Assembly: GCF_016785085.1 (NCBI RefSeq)
Contig: NZ_JAENHO010000008.1
Coordinates: forward strand, 535,750 to 599,749
Direction of reading: 5' to 3'
Length of the DNA stretch: 64,000 nucleotides
DNA from: Paractinoplanes lichenicola
Lineage (GTDB): Bacteria; Actinomycetota; Actinomycetes; Mycobacteriales; Micromonosporaceae
The position numbers were made by a program, and so were the translations under genes. Below the pieces are notes generated by a model. The model ran no database searches, had not been told where the DNA came from, and saw nothing but the letters and a program-made list of their open reading frames with translations. Below, in pieces: positions 24,595 through 33,185 of the stretch; position 1 is the stretch's first letter; every line of letters begins with the position of its first letter.

Positions 24595-26628
24595 ATGCCT
24601 CTTTCTTTTCCGCGGTTGTTCGGGCGAACGCAAGGGTTTCGGCTCGGGCGGCCGCAGCGGTTCACGGTCTCGGCGGACGGGAAGCGGCTGCTCTTCCTGC
24701 GCAGTGAGGGCGGGGAGGATCCCGTACGGCGGCTCTGGTCGCTTGACCTGGTGACCGGGGAGGAGACCAAGCTGGCCGATCCGCCCGGCGCGGGGGCGGG
24801 CATGTCGGCGGCGGAGCGGGCGCGGCGGGAGAGGGCGCGCGACCGGTCGGCGGGGATCTCGGATTACAGTGCCGATTCCGCCGTACGGCTCGTCGCCTAC
24901 ACGGCCGGCGAGAAGCTCTTCGTCGTTGACACCGAGACGCGGCTCAATACCGAACTTCCCGCCCGTACGCCGTTGATCGGCGCGACGCTGAGCCCGGACG
25001 GCTCGCGCGTGGCCTACGTGCACGACGGGGCGTTGCGGGTGATCGGCGCCGACGGCACGGGGGACAGGGCGCTCGCGGCCCCCGAGACCAGTGACGTGAC
25101 GTACGGGCTGGCCGAGCACGTCGCGTCGGAGTCGATGGAGCGGCATCGCGGGTTCTGGTGGGCGCCCGGCGGCGAGCGGCTGGCCGTGGCCCGGGTCGAC
25201 AACGAGCCGGTCGAGATCTGGTATCTGAGCGATCCCAGTCAGCCCGCTCAGCCGCCGAGCGCGCATCGCTATCCAGTGGCGGGCACGGCCAACGCCGACG
25301 TGCAGTTGTGGGTGGTGGGCGACGGGGAACCGGTGCGGGTCGACTTCGGCTGGGACGACTACGAATATCTGGTCGACGTCGTCTGGGACGCGCACGGGCT
25401 GCTCGCGGTCGTGCAGAACAGGCCGCAGACCGTCCTGCGCGTGCTCGCCGTCGACCCGGCCACCGGGCGTACGGAAATGCTCGCCGAGGCCACCGACCCG
25501 AGCTGGACGCACATCACGCCCGGCTTTCCCCGGCGTACGGGGGAAGGCTCTTTGCTCTGGACCGCCGACGACGGGGACACGCGGCGCCTGACCGTCGACG
25601 GCCGGCCGGTCACGCCCGAAGGGTTGCAGGTGACCGGATTGTGCGCGGTCGACGGCGAGACCGTGCTGTTCACCGCCACGACGGAACCGACCGAGCTGCA
25701 CGTCTGGTCGTGGTCCGCGGCCGACGGATTGCACCAGCTCACCACCGAACCGGGCCGGCACGAGGCCTTCCGCGCGGGCGGCGTCACGGTGTTCAACTCG
25801 GCCACGCTGAGCGGGCAACGCGTCACCTGGCCTGGCGGCACTGTCAAAGACATGGCCACCAGCTCACCCGTCGTGCCCAAGGTCTCGCTGCTGCGGGCCG
25901 GCGAGCACGAACTGCGTACGGCCGTGCTGTTCCCGGCCATGTGGCAGCGCGGCGAGCGGTTGCCGGTGCTGATGGACCCGTACGGGGGTCCGGCCATGCT
26001 CCGCGCCGTCGCCGACCGCCGTTCCTACTACGTGTCGCAGTGGTTCGCCGACCAGGGCTTCGCGGTGATCGTGGCGGACGGGCGCGGCACCCCCGGGCGT
26101 GGTCCGCGCTGGGAACGCGAGGCCGCCGGGCGCTCGGCGACCAAGCTGCTCGACGACCAGATCGCCGCGCTCGAGACGGTGGCCGCGCGCTATCCCGAGC
26201 TCGACGTCGGCCGGGTCGGCATCCGGGGCTGGTCGGCCGGCGGATATCTGGCCGCCCTGGCCGTGCTGCGCCGCCCCGACGTCTTCCACGCCGCCGTGGC
26301 CGGGGCGCCGGTGACCGACCTGCGGCTCTACGACACGCACTGGCAGGAGCGCTTCCTCGGTCATCCGGAGAGCAACCCCGGCCCGTACGAGGATGGGTCG
26401 TTGCTCGCCGACGCCCCCAACCTGTCGCGGCCGCTCCTGCTGATCCACGGCCTGGCCGACGACAACGTCTATCCGGTGCACACGATGCGGCTGTCGGCGG
26501 CCCTGCTCGCCGCCGGGAAGCCGCACACTGTGCTGCCACTGCCCGGCGCGAGTCACATGCCCCCCGACGTCGATCTGCTCACACCCGAACTGCAGTTTCT
26601 GCGCGAGGCGCTAGCCGCCCCCCGCTGA
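24595..26628 (+). CDS. S9 family prolyl oligopeptidase / dipeptidyl-peptidase IV-like
   Basis: A 677-residue serine peptidase. Residues 1 to about 420 form a beta-propeller (repeated ATLSPDGSRVAYV-like blades), containing the DPP4-type FWWAPGGERLAVARVDN. The alpha/beta-hydrolase domain carries the nucleophile in GIRGWSAGGYLA (GxSxGG), the aspartate in IHGLADDNVYP and the histidine in LPGASHMPP. The oxyanion-related DPYGGP is also present. No signal peptide is seen, so it should be cytoplasmic and cleave short peptides, often after proline. The ATG at 24595 was chosen because homology starts there; earlier in-frame codons run through repeat DNA. The last 50 bases overlap the convergent cydDC gene. 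Confidence 0.9.
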   Translation: MPLSFPRLFGRTQGFRLGRPQRFTVSADGKRLLFLRSEGGEDPVRRLWSLDLVTGEETKLADPPGAGAGMSAAERARRERARDRSAGISDYSADSAVRLVAYTAGEKLFVVDTETRLNTELPARTPLIGATLSPDGSRVAYVHDGALRVIGADGTGDRALAAPETSDVTYGLAEHVASESMERHRGFWWAPGGERLAVARVDNEPVEIWYLSDPSQPAQPPSAHRYPVAGTANADVQLWVVGDGEPVRVDFGWDDYEYLVDVVWDAHGLLAVVQNRPQTVLRVLAVDPATGRTEMLAEATDPSWTHITPGFPRRTGEGSLLWTADDGDTRRLTVDGRPVTPEGLQVTGLCAVDGETVLFTATTEPTELHVWSWSAADGLHQLTTEPGRHEAFRAGGVTVFNSATLSGQRVTWPGGTVKDMATSSPVVPKVSLLRAGEHELRTAVLFPAMWQRGERLPVLMDPYGGPAMLRAVADRRSYYVSQWFADQGFAVIVADGRGTPGRGPRWEREAAGRSATKLLDDQIAALETVAARYPELDVGRVGIRGWSAGGYLAALAVLRRPDVFHAAVAGAPVTDLRLYDTHWQERFLGHPESNPGPYEDGSLLADAPNLSRPLLLIHGLADDNVYPVHTMRLSAALLAAGKPHTVLPLPGASHMPPDVDLLTPELQFLREALAAPR

Positions 26629-29600
26629 GCTCCAGCACCCGATCGACCCGGCCGAGCCCCTCGGCCCGGTGGGTCAGCAGCAGCACCGTGCCCTGCCCGG
26701 AGGCGTCGAGCAGGTCACCCATCACGGCCTCGGCGACATCCTCGTCGAGGCCCTCGGTCGGCTCGTCCAAAATCAGCACCTCAGGCTCGGCCAGCAGCGC
26801 CCGCGCGGTAGCGAACCGGCGCGCCTGCCCACCCGACATCGTGGTGCCGCCACTGCCCAGCCACGTGTCCAGCCCCTCCGGCAGTGCCTCGAGCCAACCG
26901 CCCAGCCGTACGCGGTTGAGCGCGGCCCGCAGCTTGTCGTCGCTCGCGTCCGGCCGGGCCAGCCGCAGGTTCTCGCGCACGGTGGACGCGAAGACGTGAT
27001 CGGTGTCGTCGCCGACCAGCACGACCCTGCCTCGGATGTCGTGCTCGGGGAGGCCGCCGTGAGAGATCGTGCCGCTTCGCGGGTCGAGCAGCCGGGCCAC
27101 GACCGCAGCCAGGGTGGACTTGCCTTCGCCGGACCGCCCGGTGACGGCAACCCGTTCGCCCGGAGCGAGGTCGAGATCGAGCCCGCGCAGGGCAGGTGGC
27201 TGGGTCGGGTCCCAGCCCGCGGTGACGTCGCGCAGGCTGATCGCCAGGAGCCGGTCCGGGGTGCCATCCGTTTGGAATGTGGCGCTCGGGGCGTCGGTGG
27301 TGAGGGCGGCGAGCCGTTTCTCGGCCGCGGCTGCCTTGAGCCGGGCGACGGCGGCGTCGGGCAGCGTGAGCACGGTCTCGCCGAGCACGACGATCGCCAG
27401 CAGCAGCACGGCGGCCCACTCGGGGCTGAGCCCGCCCAGCGCGAACGCCGTGCCCACCACCGCAACACCCCACCCGGCCTGCGCGACGGCGATCGCCCGC
27501 CCGGAAGCGTGGGCGGCCCGCGCCTCGAGCCGGGCCAGCTCCCGGCTGCGCCGATGCGGCACACCCCCGGCCGTGTCGGCGAGGTCCTCGATCCCGTCCA
27601 CGGTCTCGACCATGGCGTCCCGGAGCCGGGCTCGCGCCTCGCCGGTGGCGTCCTCGTCCCGGCGGGCCTGACGCACAGCCAGAGCGGGTGCCACGATCCC
27701 CGCGATGAGCAGCCCCGCGACCAGAGGAATCACCGCCGCCGGAGCCACGATGGCGATCGCGCCCCCGGCGACCGCTGCCGTCACGGCCGCGATCAGGGCG
27801 GGCAGCCGTCCCCGAAGCAGCCCGTCCACGCGGGCGTCGACATCACCGACCACTTTGGAGAGCAGATCGCCGCGCCGCCGCAGCCTCGGCCCCGGAACCC
27901 GCGGGATGAGATCGGCGAAAACGCGCGCCCGCCAGACCCCCAACCGCGCGAACGCCACATCGTGCGCAACGAGCCGTTCGAGATAGCGCAGCAGGGGCCG
28001 CGCCACGGCACTACCCCGCACGAGCACCACGGCCGTCGAGAGACTCAGCACCGGCGGCAGGCTCGACGCCCGCACCAGCAGCCAGGCCGCCGCCCCGGTG
28101 AGCAACAGCCCCGCCAGCGACGACCCACTACCCAGCACCACGGCAGTGCTGAACCGCCGCCAAAGCCCGGCCCGCCGTTTGTGGGCGGTCTCCGGCGTCG
28201 CGCCGCGCCGAGGCATGCCCCCAGACGTGTCGTCGCGTTGCATGCTGCCGGCTTGTGCTGCATTGCCGACTCGTGTGCTGTCGCCGGGATGCGTGGCGTA
28301 GCCGTCGAACGAGTCGGACTCCGGCGGTCCCGCGATACTGACTACACGGTCGGCGGCGGCCAGCAGGGCCGGGCGGTGGGCGACCACCAGGATCGCGGCC
28401 CCCGACCGGGCCACGGCGCGTAGGCGGTCGATCACCAGCGACTCGGTGGTGGTGTCGAGGTGGGCGGTCGGCTCGTCGAGGAGCAGGGCCACCGGCCCGT
28501 CCGCCTGGTGCAGCAGGGCGGCGAGGGCCAGGCGCTGGCGTTGACCCGCGGAGACACCGGCGCCGCGCTCGCCCAGGGGGGTGGCGGCGGTGACGTCGTC
28601 GGTGAGGCCTACCGCGCGCAGGGCCCCGGTGATGTCGGCGCCGGGCGGGAACAGGTCGGCGACCACGCGGGCGTGCGGCAGCGTGGGACGCTGGGGGAGA
28701 TAGCGCGGGTCCGCGGCATGGGCCACGCCGGCGGTGGCCTCGTGCAAACCGGCCAGTACGCGCAGCGCCGTGGTCTTGCCCGCGCCGGACGGCCCGCTCA
28801 AGGCGACGATCTCGCCCGGCCGCACAACCAGTTCGTCGAGCGACACGGCATCCCGCGTGGCGCCGGAATAGCGGGCGCGCAGTCCGATCGCGATGACTCC
28901 GGCGGCCCGCTCATCGCTCCGGACGGGCCCGACCGATGCGCCGGCGGCAGCCGGTTGAACGTCGTCGCCGTCGTTGAGGTCCTGCACCCCACCGCCGACT
29001 ACGCGCAGCTGAACGACATGGCCGGCACTTGCGTGTGGGGATTCGGCACGGACGAGCGAGGCGGCAGCGGTTCGGGCAGTTCTGACACCTGTGGGAGCGG
29101 AATGGCCGGCGTTCGCAGATCCGGCTGTGGCGTGGGGTGCTGCGGAGTGGGTGGCGTCGGCGGATGTCTCGGTGGTGCTGACCGATGCGGGTGCGGCATG
29201 GATCGAGGCGGCCTGGAGGGAGTTCGGCGTGGCGGCGGGTGAGGTGGTCAGGATTTCGTCTACGTCGGAGATGACTGCGGTGGCTTCGGTGGAGGCGTGG
29301 TAGCGGGCGGCCATCTCGCGTAGCGGCCGGTACGCCTCCGGTGCCAGCAGGATCACCAGCAGGGCCGGGCCCAGGGAAAGGTTGCCCGAGGCCACGCGCA
29401 GGCCGGCCTCCACGGCGATCAGGCCAACCGAGAGGGTGCCGACCAGGTCCAGGGCCGTGGAGGAGAGGAAGGCTACGCGGAGGACGCGCATCGTGGCCGA
29501 GCGGTGCTGGTCGGTCAGGGCTTCGACCACGGCGGTCTGGCGGTCGGCCCGTCCGAAGACGCGCAGGGTCGGCAGGCCGCGGACCACGTCCAGGAAGTGG

Positions 29601-30271
29601 CCGGCCAGGCGGGCGTCGGCCTGCCAGCGGCGGCGGGCCTGAGCCTGGGTGGCCCAGCCGATCAGCGCGCCCAGCACGGGGATCAGCGGGAGGGTGACCA
29701 GGGCGACCACGGCCGAGGTGGGGTCGACCACGGCCATGGCGACGATGACCAGCGGGGGCAGGGCGACGCCGAGGATCAGGGCGGGCAGGTAGCCGCTGAA
29801 CCACGGTTTGAGGGCGTCGAGGCCGGTGGTCAGCACGGCGGTCAGGCGGCCGGCGCCGAACGACGCGACCCAGGCCGGGCCGCGGCGGGGGAGGGTGTCG
29901 AGCATGGCGCGGCGGAGTTCGTCGGTGACCCGGGCCGCGGTGCGGCGGGCCACGACCTGTTCGGCCCACGAGAAGAACGCGCGAGCGACGAAGGCGGCGG
30001 CCAGCAGGACGGCCGCGCGACCCCGGGAGTCGGGGGCGGCGACCAGCAGGGTCAGGGCCACCGCCACCGCGAGGGTTGCGCCGGCCTGGCCTGCTCCGAG
30101 GAGGGCCAGGCCGGCGATGCCCGTCCGGCTGGTGCGGGCATGACGCACCAGCCGGGGGTCCAGCGGCCCGCGTGGCGGGCGCGACCGCTGGCTCTCCGCG
30201 ACCCGGAGAGGGGCCGGCGGAGCAGACGTGGAGGCGGCGGGCAAAGACGGGGCAGGAGCGGGCGGCCTCAT
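26579..30271 (-). CDS. cydDC: Fused CydDC ABC transporter for cytochrome bd assembly
   Basis: A 1230-residue protein joining CydD and CydC, the heterodimeric exporter of cysteine/glutathione-type thiols needed for cytochrome bd. The CydD half has six membrane helices and an ATPase with GPSGAGKTT (about residue 492), GVSAGQRQRLALA and VALLLDEPT. The CydC half has its own helices and GRSGEGKST (about 1044), MSGGQARRFATA and VLILDEPTEGLD. The ATG overlaps the cydB stop (ATGA); a longer open frame starting inside cydB is not real. A low-complexity Ala/Ser/Thr-rich stretch (residues about 345-455) lies between the CydD helices and its ATPase, and a shorter one lies between the two halves. Such fusions are common in actinomycetes. 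Confidence 0.9.
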   Translation of the reverse strand: MRPPAPAPSLPAASTSAPPAPLRVAESQRSRPPRGPLDPRLVRHARTSRTGIAGLALLGAGQAGATLAVAVALTLLVAAPDSRGRAAVLLAAAFVARAFFSWAEQVVARRTAARVTDELRRAMLDTLPRRGPAWVASFGAGRLTAVLTTGLDALKPWFSGYLPALILGVALPPLVIVAMAVVDPTSAVVALVTLPLIPVLGALIGWATQAQARRRWQADARLAGHFLDVVRGLPTLRVFGRADRQTAVVEALTDQHRSATMRVLRVAFLSSTALDLVGTLSVGLIAVEAGLRVASGNLSLGPALLVILLAPEAYRPLREMAARYHASTEATAVISDVDEILTTSPAATPNSLQAASIHAAPASVSTTETSADATHSAAPHATAGSANAGHSAPTGVRTARTAAASLVRAESPHASAGHVVQLRVVGGGVQDLNDGDDVQPAAAGASVGPVRSDERAAGVIAIGLRARYSGATRDAVSLDELVVRPGEIVALSGPSGAGKTTALRVLAGLHEATAGVAHAADPRYLPQRPTLPHARVVADLFPPGADITGALRAVGLTDDVTAATPLGERGAGVSAGQRQRLALAALLHQADGPVALLLDEPTAHLDTTTESLVIDRLRAVARSGAAILVVAHRPALLAAADRVVSIAGPPESDSFDGYATHPGDSTRVGNAAQAGSMQRDDTSGGMPRRGATPETAHKRRAGLWRRFSTAVVLGSGSSLAGLLLTGAAAWLLVRASSLPPVLSLSTAVVLVRGSAVARPLLRYLERLVAHDVAFARLGVWRARVFADLIPRVPGPRLRRRGDLLSKVVGDVDARVDGLLRGRLPALIAAVTAAVAGGAIAIVAPAAVIPLVAGLLIAGIVAPALAVRQARRDEDATGEARARLRDAMVETVDGIEDLADTAGGVPHRRSRELARLEARAAHASGRAIAVAQAGWGVAVVGTAFALGGLSPEWAAVLLLAIVVLGETVLTLPDAAVARLKAAAAEKRLAALTTDAPSATFQTDGTPDRLLAISLRDVTAGWDPTQPPALRGLDLDLAPGERVAVTGRSGEGKSTLAAVVARLLDPRSGTISHGGLPEHDIRGRVVLVGDDTDHVFASTVRENLRLARPDASDDKLRAALNRVRLGGWLEALPEGLDTWLGSGGTTMSGGQARRFATARALLAEPEVLILDEPTEGLDEDVAEAVMGDLLDASGQGTVLLLTHRAEGLGRVDRVLELSGGRLAPRAETAVRV

Positions 30272-31248
30272 GAAGGGACCCGCTCGCTGGCGACCCGGCG
30301 GCGGAAGACCCAGTACGAGAAGGCCTGATACGCCAGCACGCCGGGCAGGATCAGGACGCCGGCCCACGTGAGCAGTTCGAGGGCCTGGGGAGTGGCGGCG
30401 GCCGAGGCCTGCGTCAGCGACCACCTCGGGTCGAGCGTGCTGTGCAAAACCACCGAGCCGTGGGCCGTGAACACAGCGACCACGGCCCCGGCCACGCCCA
30501 GCGCCGCGGTGGCGAAGGCCAGGGCCTCGCGCCCCGTCCGGGCCAGCAGACCCGCGGCGAAGCTGAGCACAGCCGCGGCCAGCACCAGCGGCGAACCCGC
30601 GAAAACGCCGATCAGCAGCAGGGCGACGGCCCCGCCCGTACCCAGCCACCGCGCGAGCGTCCGAGCCCGGCGGCGCAGGGGTCCACTCGTACGGAGGGAA
30701 AGGAATGTCGCCCCCAGCATGAGCGCGGCGAACAAAGCCGCCAGCGCGCCGAGCAGGGCCTCGACGGTGACCATCGGGTCGAGGCTGCGGGAGAGGCCGG
30801 CCCCCATGACCTGCCCGTCGGCGCCGATGGCCAGGCCGCGGACGAAGACGGCCAGCAGGGCGCCCCACAGCAACACTATGCCGAGCGAGCTGGCGGCCAG
30901 CGCGATGTCGGCCCGGCGGCGGTAGCGTTCGCCGTCGCCCTTGCCGCGGAACTCCAGGGCCACGCCGCGCACCGCCAGCAGGAGCAGCAGCCCGACCATG
31001 GGCAGGTACAGCCCGGACAGCAGGGCGCCGTACCAGGCGGGGAACGCCGCGAACGTCACGCCGATGGCGGCCACGAGCCAGACCTCGTTGCCGTCCCAGA
31101 ACGGGCCGATGGTGCGTACGGCGGCTCCTCGCTCGTGATCGTCGCGACCCAGCAGCGGGCCGAGCACCCCGACGCCGAAGTCGAACCCCTCGAGGACGAA
31201 GAACAGCACCCAGGCCAGCACGACGACCGAGAACCAAAACGTGATCAC
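30268..31248 (-). CDS. cydB: Cytochrome bd ubiquinol/menaquinol oxidase subunit II
   Basis: A 326-residue membrane protein of eight or nine helices, the normal CydB size. It begins ITFWFSVVVLAWVLFFVLEGFDFGVG, the family signature, followed by RTIGPFWDGNEVWLV and VALEFRGKG. CydB supports the haem-bearing CydA in reducing oxygen to water with electrons from the quinol pool. The GTG start at 31248 follows AGGAG with a seven-base gap and lies 11 bases after the cydA stop. Its own stop overlaps cydDC. Confidence 0.95.
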   Translation of the reverse strand: MITFWFSVVVLAWVLFFVLEGFDFGVGVLGPLLGRDDHERGAAVRTIGPFWDGNEVWLVAAIGVTFAAFPAWYGALLSGLYLPMVGLLLLLAVRGVALEFRGKGDGERYRRRADIALAASSLGIVLLWGALLAVFVRGLAIGADGQVMGAGLSRSLDPMVTVEALLGALAALFAALMLGATFLSLRTSGPLRRRARTLARWLGTGGAVALLLIGVFAGSPLVLAAAVLSFAAGLLARTGREALAFATAALGVAGAVVAVFTAHGSVVLHSTLDPRWSLTQASAAATPQALELLTWAGVLILPGVLAYQAFSYWVFRRRVASERVPS

Positions 31249-31259
31249 GGCAGAGCTCC

Positions 31260-32621
31260 TCAGTAGACGGGCGCGAGGTCCGATTTGTCCGCGGTGGCGG
31301 GAGGGGCGGCGAGCGGCTGCCGCGCGAGATGCCGTACGAGCCGCAGCCAGACGACGGCCAGCACCCCGTACACGACCGTGAAGCCGGCCAGCGAGGCGAT
31401 GACCTCCGAGCTGGTCAGCCCGGGCGAGATGCCGTCGGCGACCTTCGAGATGCCGAACGCGATCCACGGCTGCCGCGCGGTCTCGGTGAAGATCCAGCCG
31501 AACGTGTTGGCCGCGGTGGGCAGCAGCGGGATCAGCGGCAACCAGCGGGTCAGCCAGCGCGGAGCCTGCCGGCCTTTCCGCGTACGCCAGAGGTAGAACG
31601 CGGCCACGACCATGGCGAGCATGCCCGCGCCGATCATCAGCCGGAACGTCCAGAAGGCGACCGGGATCATCGGCACGTACGAGCCGGGGCCGAACTCCGC
31701 CGCGTACTGGGCTTGGAGGTCGTCGATGCCCTGCACGGTCGCGTTCGGGTTCCCCTTGGCCAGGATCGACAGCAGCCAGGGGATCTCGAGCGCGAACTCG
31801 GGCAGCGGCTTGCCGGTCGCGAAGACGGCGAACGGCGCCCCGGAGGTCGTCTCGTACAGCGCCTCGGCCGCGGCCATCTTCATCGGCTGGACCTCGGTGA
31901 TGACCTTGCCGAGGTGGTCGCCGGTGAGCGCCGTGAACCCGCCGCCGGCCAGCGTGAGCCAGGCGCCGAGACGAGCCAGGATCCCGTACGCCGGGTCGGC
32001 CGCGAGCCGCCACACGCCGAGCGCGAGCAGCAGCGCCCCGCCCACCATGAGCGCCCCGGACATGGTGTGCGGGAACGCGGCCAGGTTGACCTTGTTGAGC
32101 ATCAGGTCGGTGAACGACGTGAGCCGGGCCCGGCCGGTGACCGGGTCGAGGGCGTACGCGACCGGGTTTTGCATGAAGCTGTTGGCCGCCAGAATGATGA
32201 ACGCGCTGAGCAGCGTGCCGACCGCGACGATGACGATGCAGGCCGTGTGCACGAGCCGGGGCAGGCGGTCCCACCCGAAATACCACAGCGCGAGGAACGT
32301 CGCCTCGAGGAAGAACGCGAGCATGCCCTCGATGGCCAGCGTGGGCCCGAAGACGTCGCCGTAGAAGTTGGCGAAGGCGCTCCACCCCAGCCCGAACTGG
32401 AACTCCTGGACCAGGCCGGTGACCACGCCGACGGCGAACGTGATGATCAGCAGCTTGCCGACGAACTTGGTCAGATGCAGATACTCCGCCTTCTTCGTGC
32501 GCAGCCAGGCGATCTGCAGGCCGGCGGCGCTCGCGGCCAGGCTGATCGACAGCGGCACGAAGAAGTAGTGGTAGATCGTCACGACCGCGAACTGCAGCCG
32601 GGTCAGATCCAGCACGTCCAT
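31260..32621 (-). CDS. cydA: Cytochrome bd oxidase subunit I
   Basis: A 453-residue subunit of the short-Q-loop type, carrying haems b558, b595 and d. The N-terminal TIYHYFFVPLSI includes the haem ligand histidine. QPMKMAAAEALYET matches the quinol-site lysine and glutamate motif. The usual GRQPW appears as ARQPW in TETARQPWIAFG. It is the first gene of cydAB-cydDC and is divergent from the BlaI-type repressor gene. Two BlaI-like dyads fill the gap, so the operon is probably derepressed when that regulator is lost or cleaved. Bd oxidases serve at low oxygen or when other oxidases are inhibited. Confidence 0.95.
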   Translation of the reverse strand: MDVLDLTRLQFAVVTIYHYFFVPLSISLAASAAGLQIAWLRTKKAEYLHLTKFVGKLLIITFAVGVVTGLVQEFQFGLGWSAFANFYGDVFGPTLAIEGMLAFFLEATFLALWYFGWDRLPRLVHTACIVIVAVGTLLSAFIILAANSFMQNPVAYALDPVTGRARLTSFTDLMLNKVNLAAFPHTMSGALMVGGALLLALGVWRLAADPAYGILARLGAWLTLAGGGFTALTGDHLGKVITEVQPMKMAAAEALYETTSGAPFAVFATGKPLPEFALEIPWLLSILAKGNPNATVQGIDDLQAQYAAEFGPGSYVPMIPVAFWTFRLMIGAGMLAMVVAAFYLWRTRKGRQAPRWLTRWLPLIPLLPTAANTFGWIFTETARQPWIAFGISKVADGISPGLTSSEVIASLAGFTVVYGVLAVVWLRLVRHLARQPLAAPPATADKSDLAPVY

Positions 32622-32634
32622 GGGTAGCCCCCTC

Positions 32635-32670
32635 TACGACGTCTCGTAGTAGATACTACGCCACGTAGTA
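32635..32670. promoter_or_regulatory. Two BlaI/MecI-type operators between cydA and blaI
   Basis: TACGACGTCTCGTAGTA (32635-32651) and TACTACGCCACGTAGTA (32654-32670) each have TAC(T/G)AC, five spacer bases, then GTAGTA. The second is a perfect dyad; the first has one mismatch. Centres are 19 bases apart, nearly two turns. They end 14 bases before TAGACT (32684-32689), a probable -10 for a leaderless blaI message (seven bases before ATG). Confidence 0.8.
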
Positions 32671-32696
32671 CGACGGGATGCAGTAGACTTCGTGAC

Positions 32697-33047
32697 ATGG
32701 CTCTCGGGGATCTGGAACGCGAGGTCATGACGCAGTTGTGGGACGCCGGTGAGCCACTCACCGTGCGGCAGGTGCACGAGCGCCTGAGCCGTCAGCGCGA
32801 CTTGGCCTACACGACGGTGATGACCGTGCTCGACCGCTTGGCGAAAAAGGGCGTGGTCCAGCAGCAAAAGGCGGACCGCGCTTATAAGTACGCCCCCTCG
32901 CAGTCCCGCGAGGAGATGACGGCCTCGGTCATGCTCGACGCCCTGTCCTCGAGCGACGATCAGGACGCCGCGCTCGCGTATTTCGTGGGGCAGCTGTCGC
33001 CGGACGCGCTTGCCGCCGCGATCCGGGCCTCCGAAAAACGGAAATAA
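32697..33047 (+). CDS. BlaI/MecI/CopY-family repressor
   Basis: A 116-residue winged-helix regulator. LGDLEREVMTQLWDAGEPLTV and RQRDLAYTTVMTVLDRLAKKG give the family's DNA-binding domain, and the C-terminal helices (VMLDALSSSDDQDAALAYF) form the dimer. Family members bind TAC-GTA dyads and are inactivated by a partner M56 protease. The gene next downstream is such a protease, and matching dyads lie directly upstream. The likely targets are therefore its own gene and the divergent cyd operon. TAGACT seven bases before the ATG suggests leaderless transcription. Confidence 0.92.
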   Translation: MALGDLEREVMTQLWDAGEPLTVRQVHERLSRQRDLAYTTVMTVLDRLAKKGVVQQQKADRAYKYAPSQSREEMTASVMLDALSSSDDQDAALAYFVGQLSPDALAAAIRASEKRK

Positions 33048-33185
33048 GCGAAATTTCGGATTTGAGTGGCGGGGTTGACGCGGAAGCGGGGGCGAACGCG
33101 GTGTGGAACGGGTGACTGGTCGCCAGCTGACGGGCCGGGTGACCGGGCGAGTGACTGGTGCCCGAGTGACGGGGCGGGTAGTCGG

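Noticed and set aside
30272..31237. Extension of cydDC by about 320 codons into cydB
   Set aside because: The added part is cydB read in a wrong frame, Arg/Pro-rich with no family match. The ATG at 30271 overlaps the cydB stop and begins normal CydD.
31249..32385. A longer cydB beginning inside cydA
   Set aside because: The extra N-terminal part is out-of-frame cydA. GTG at 31248 has AGGAG at the right distance and starts the CydB signature.
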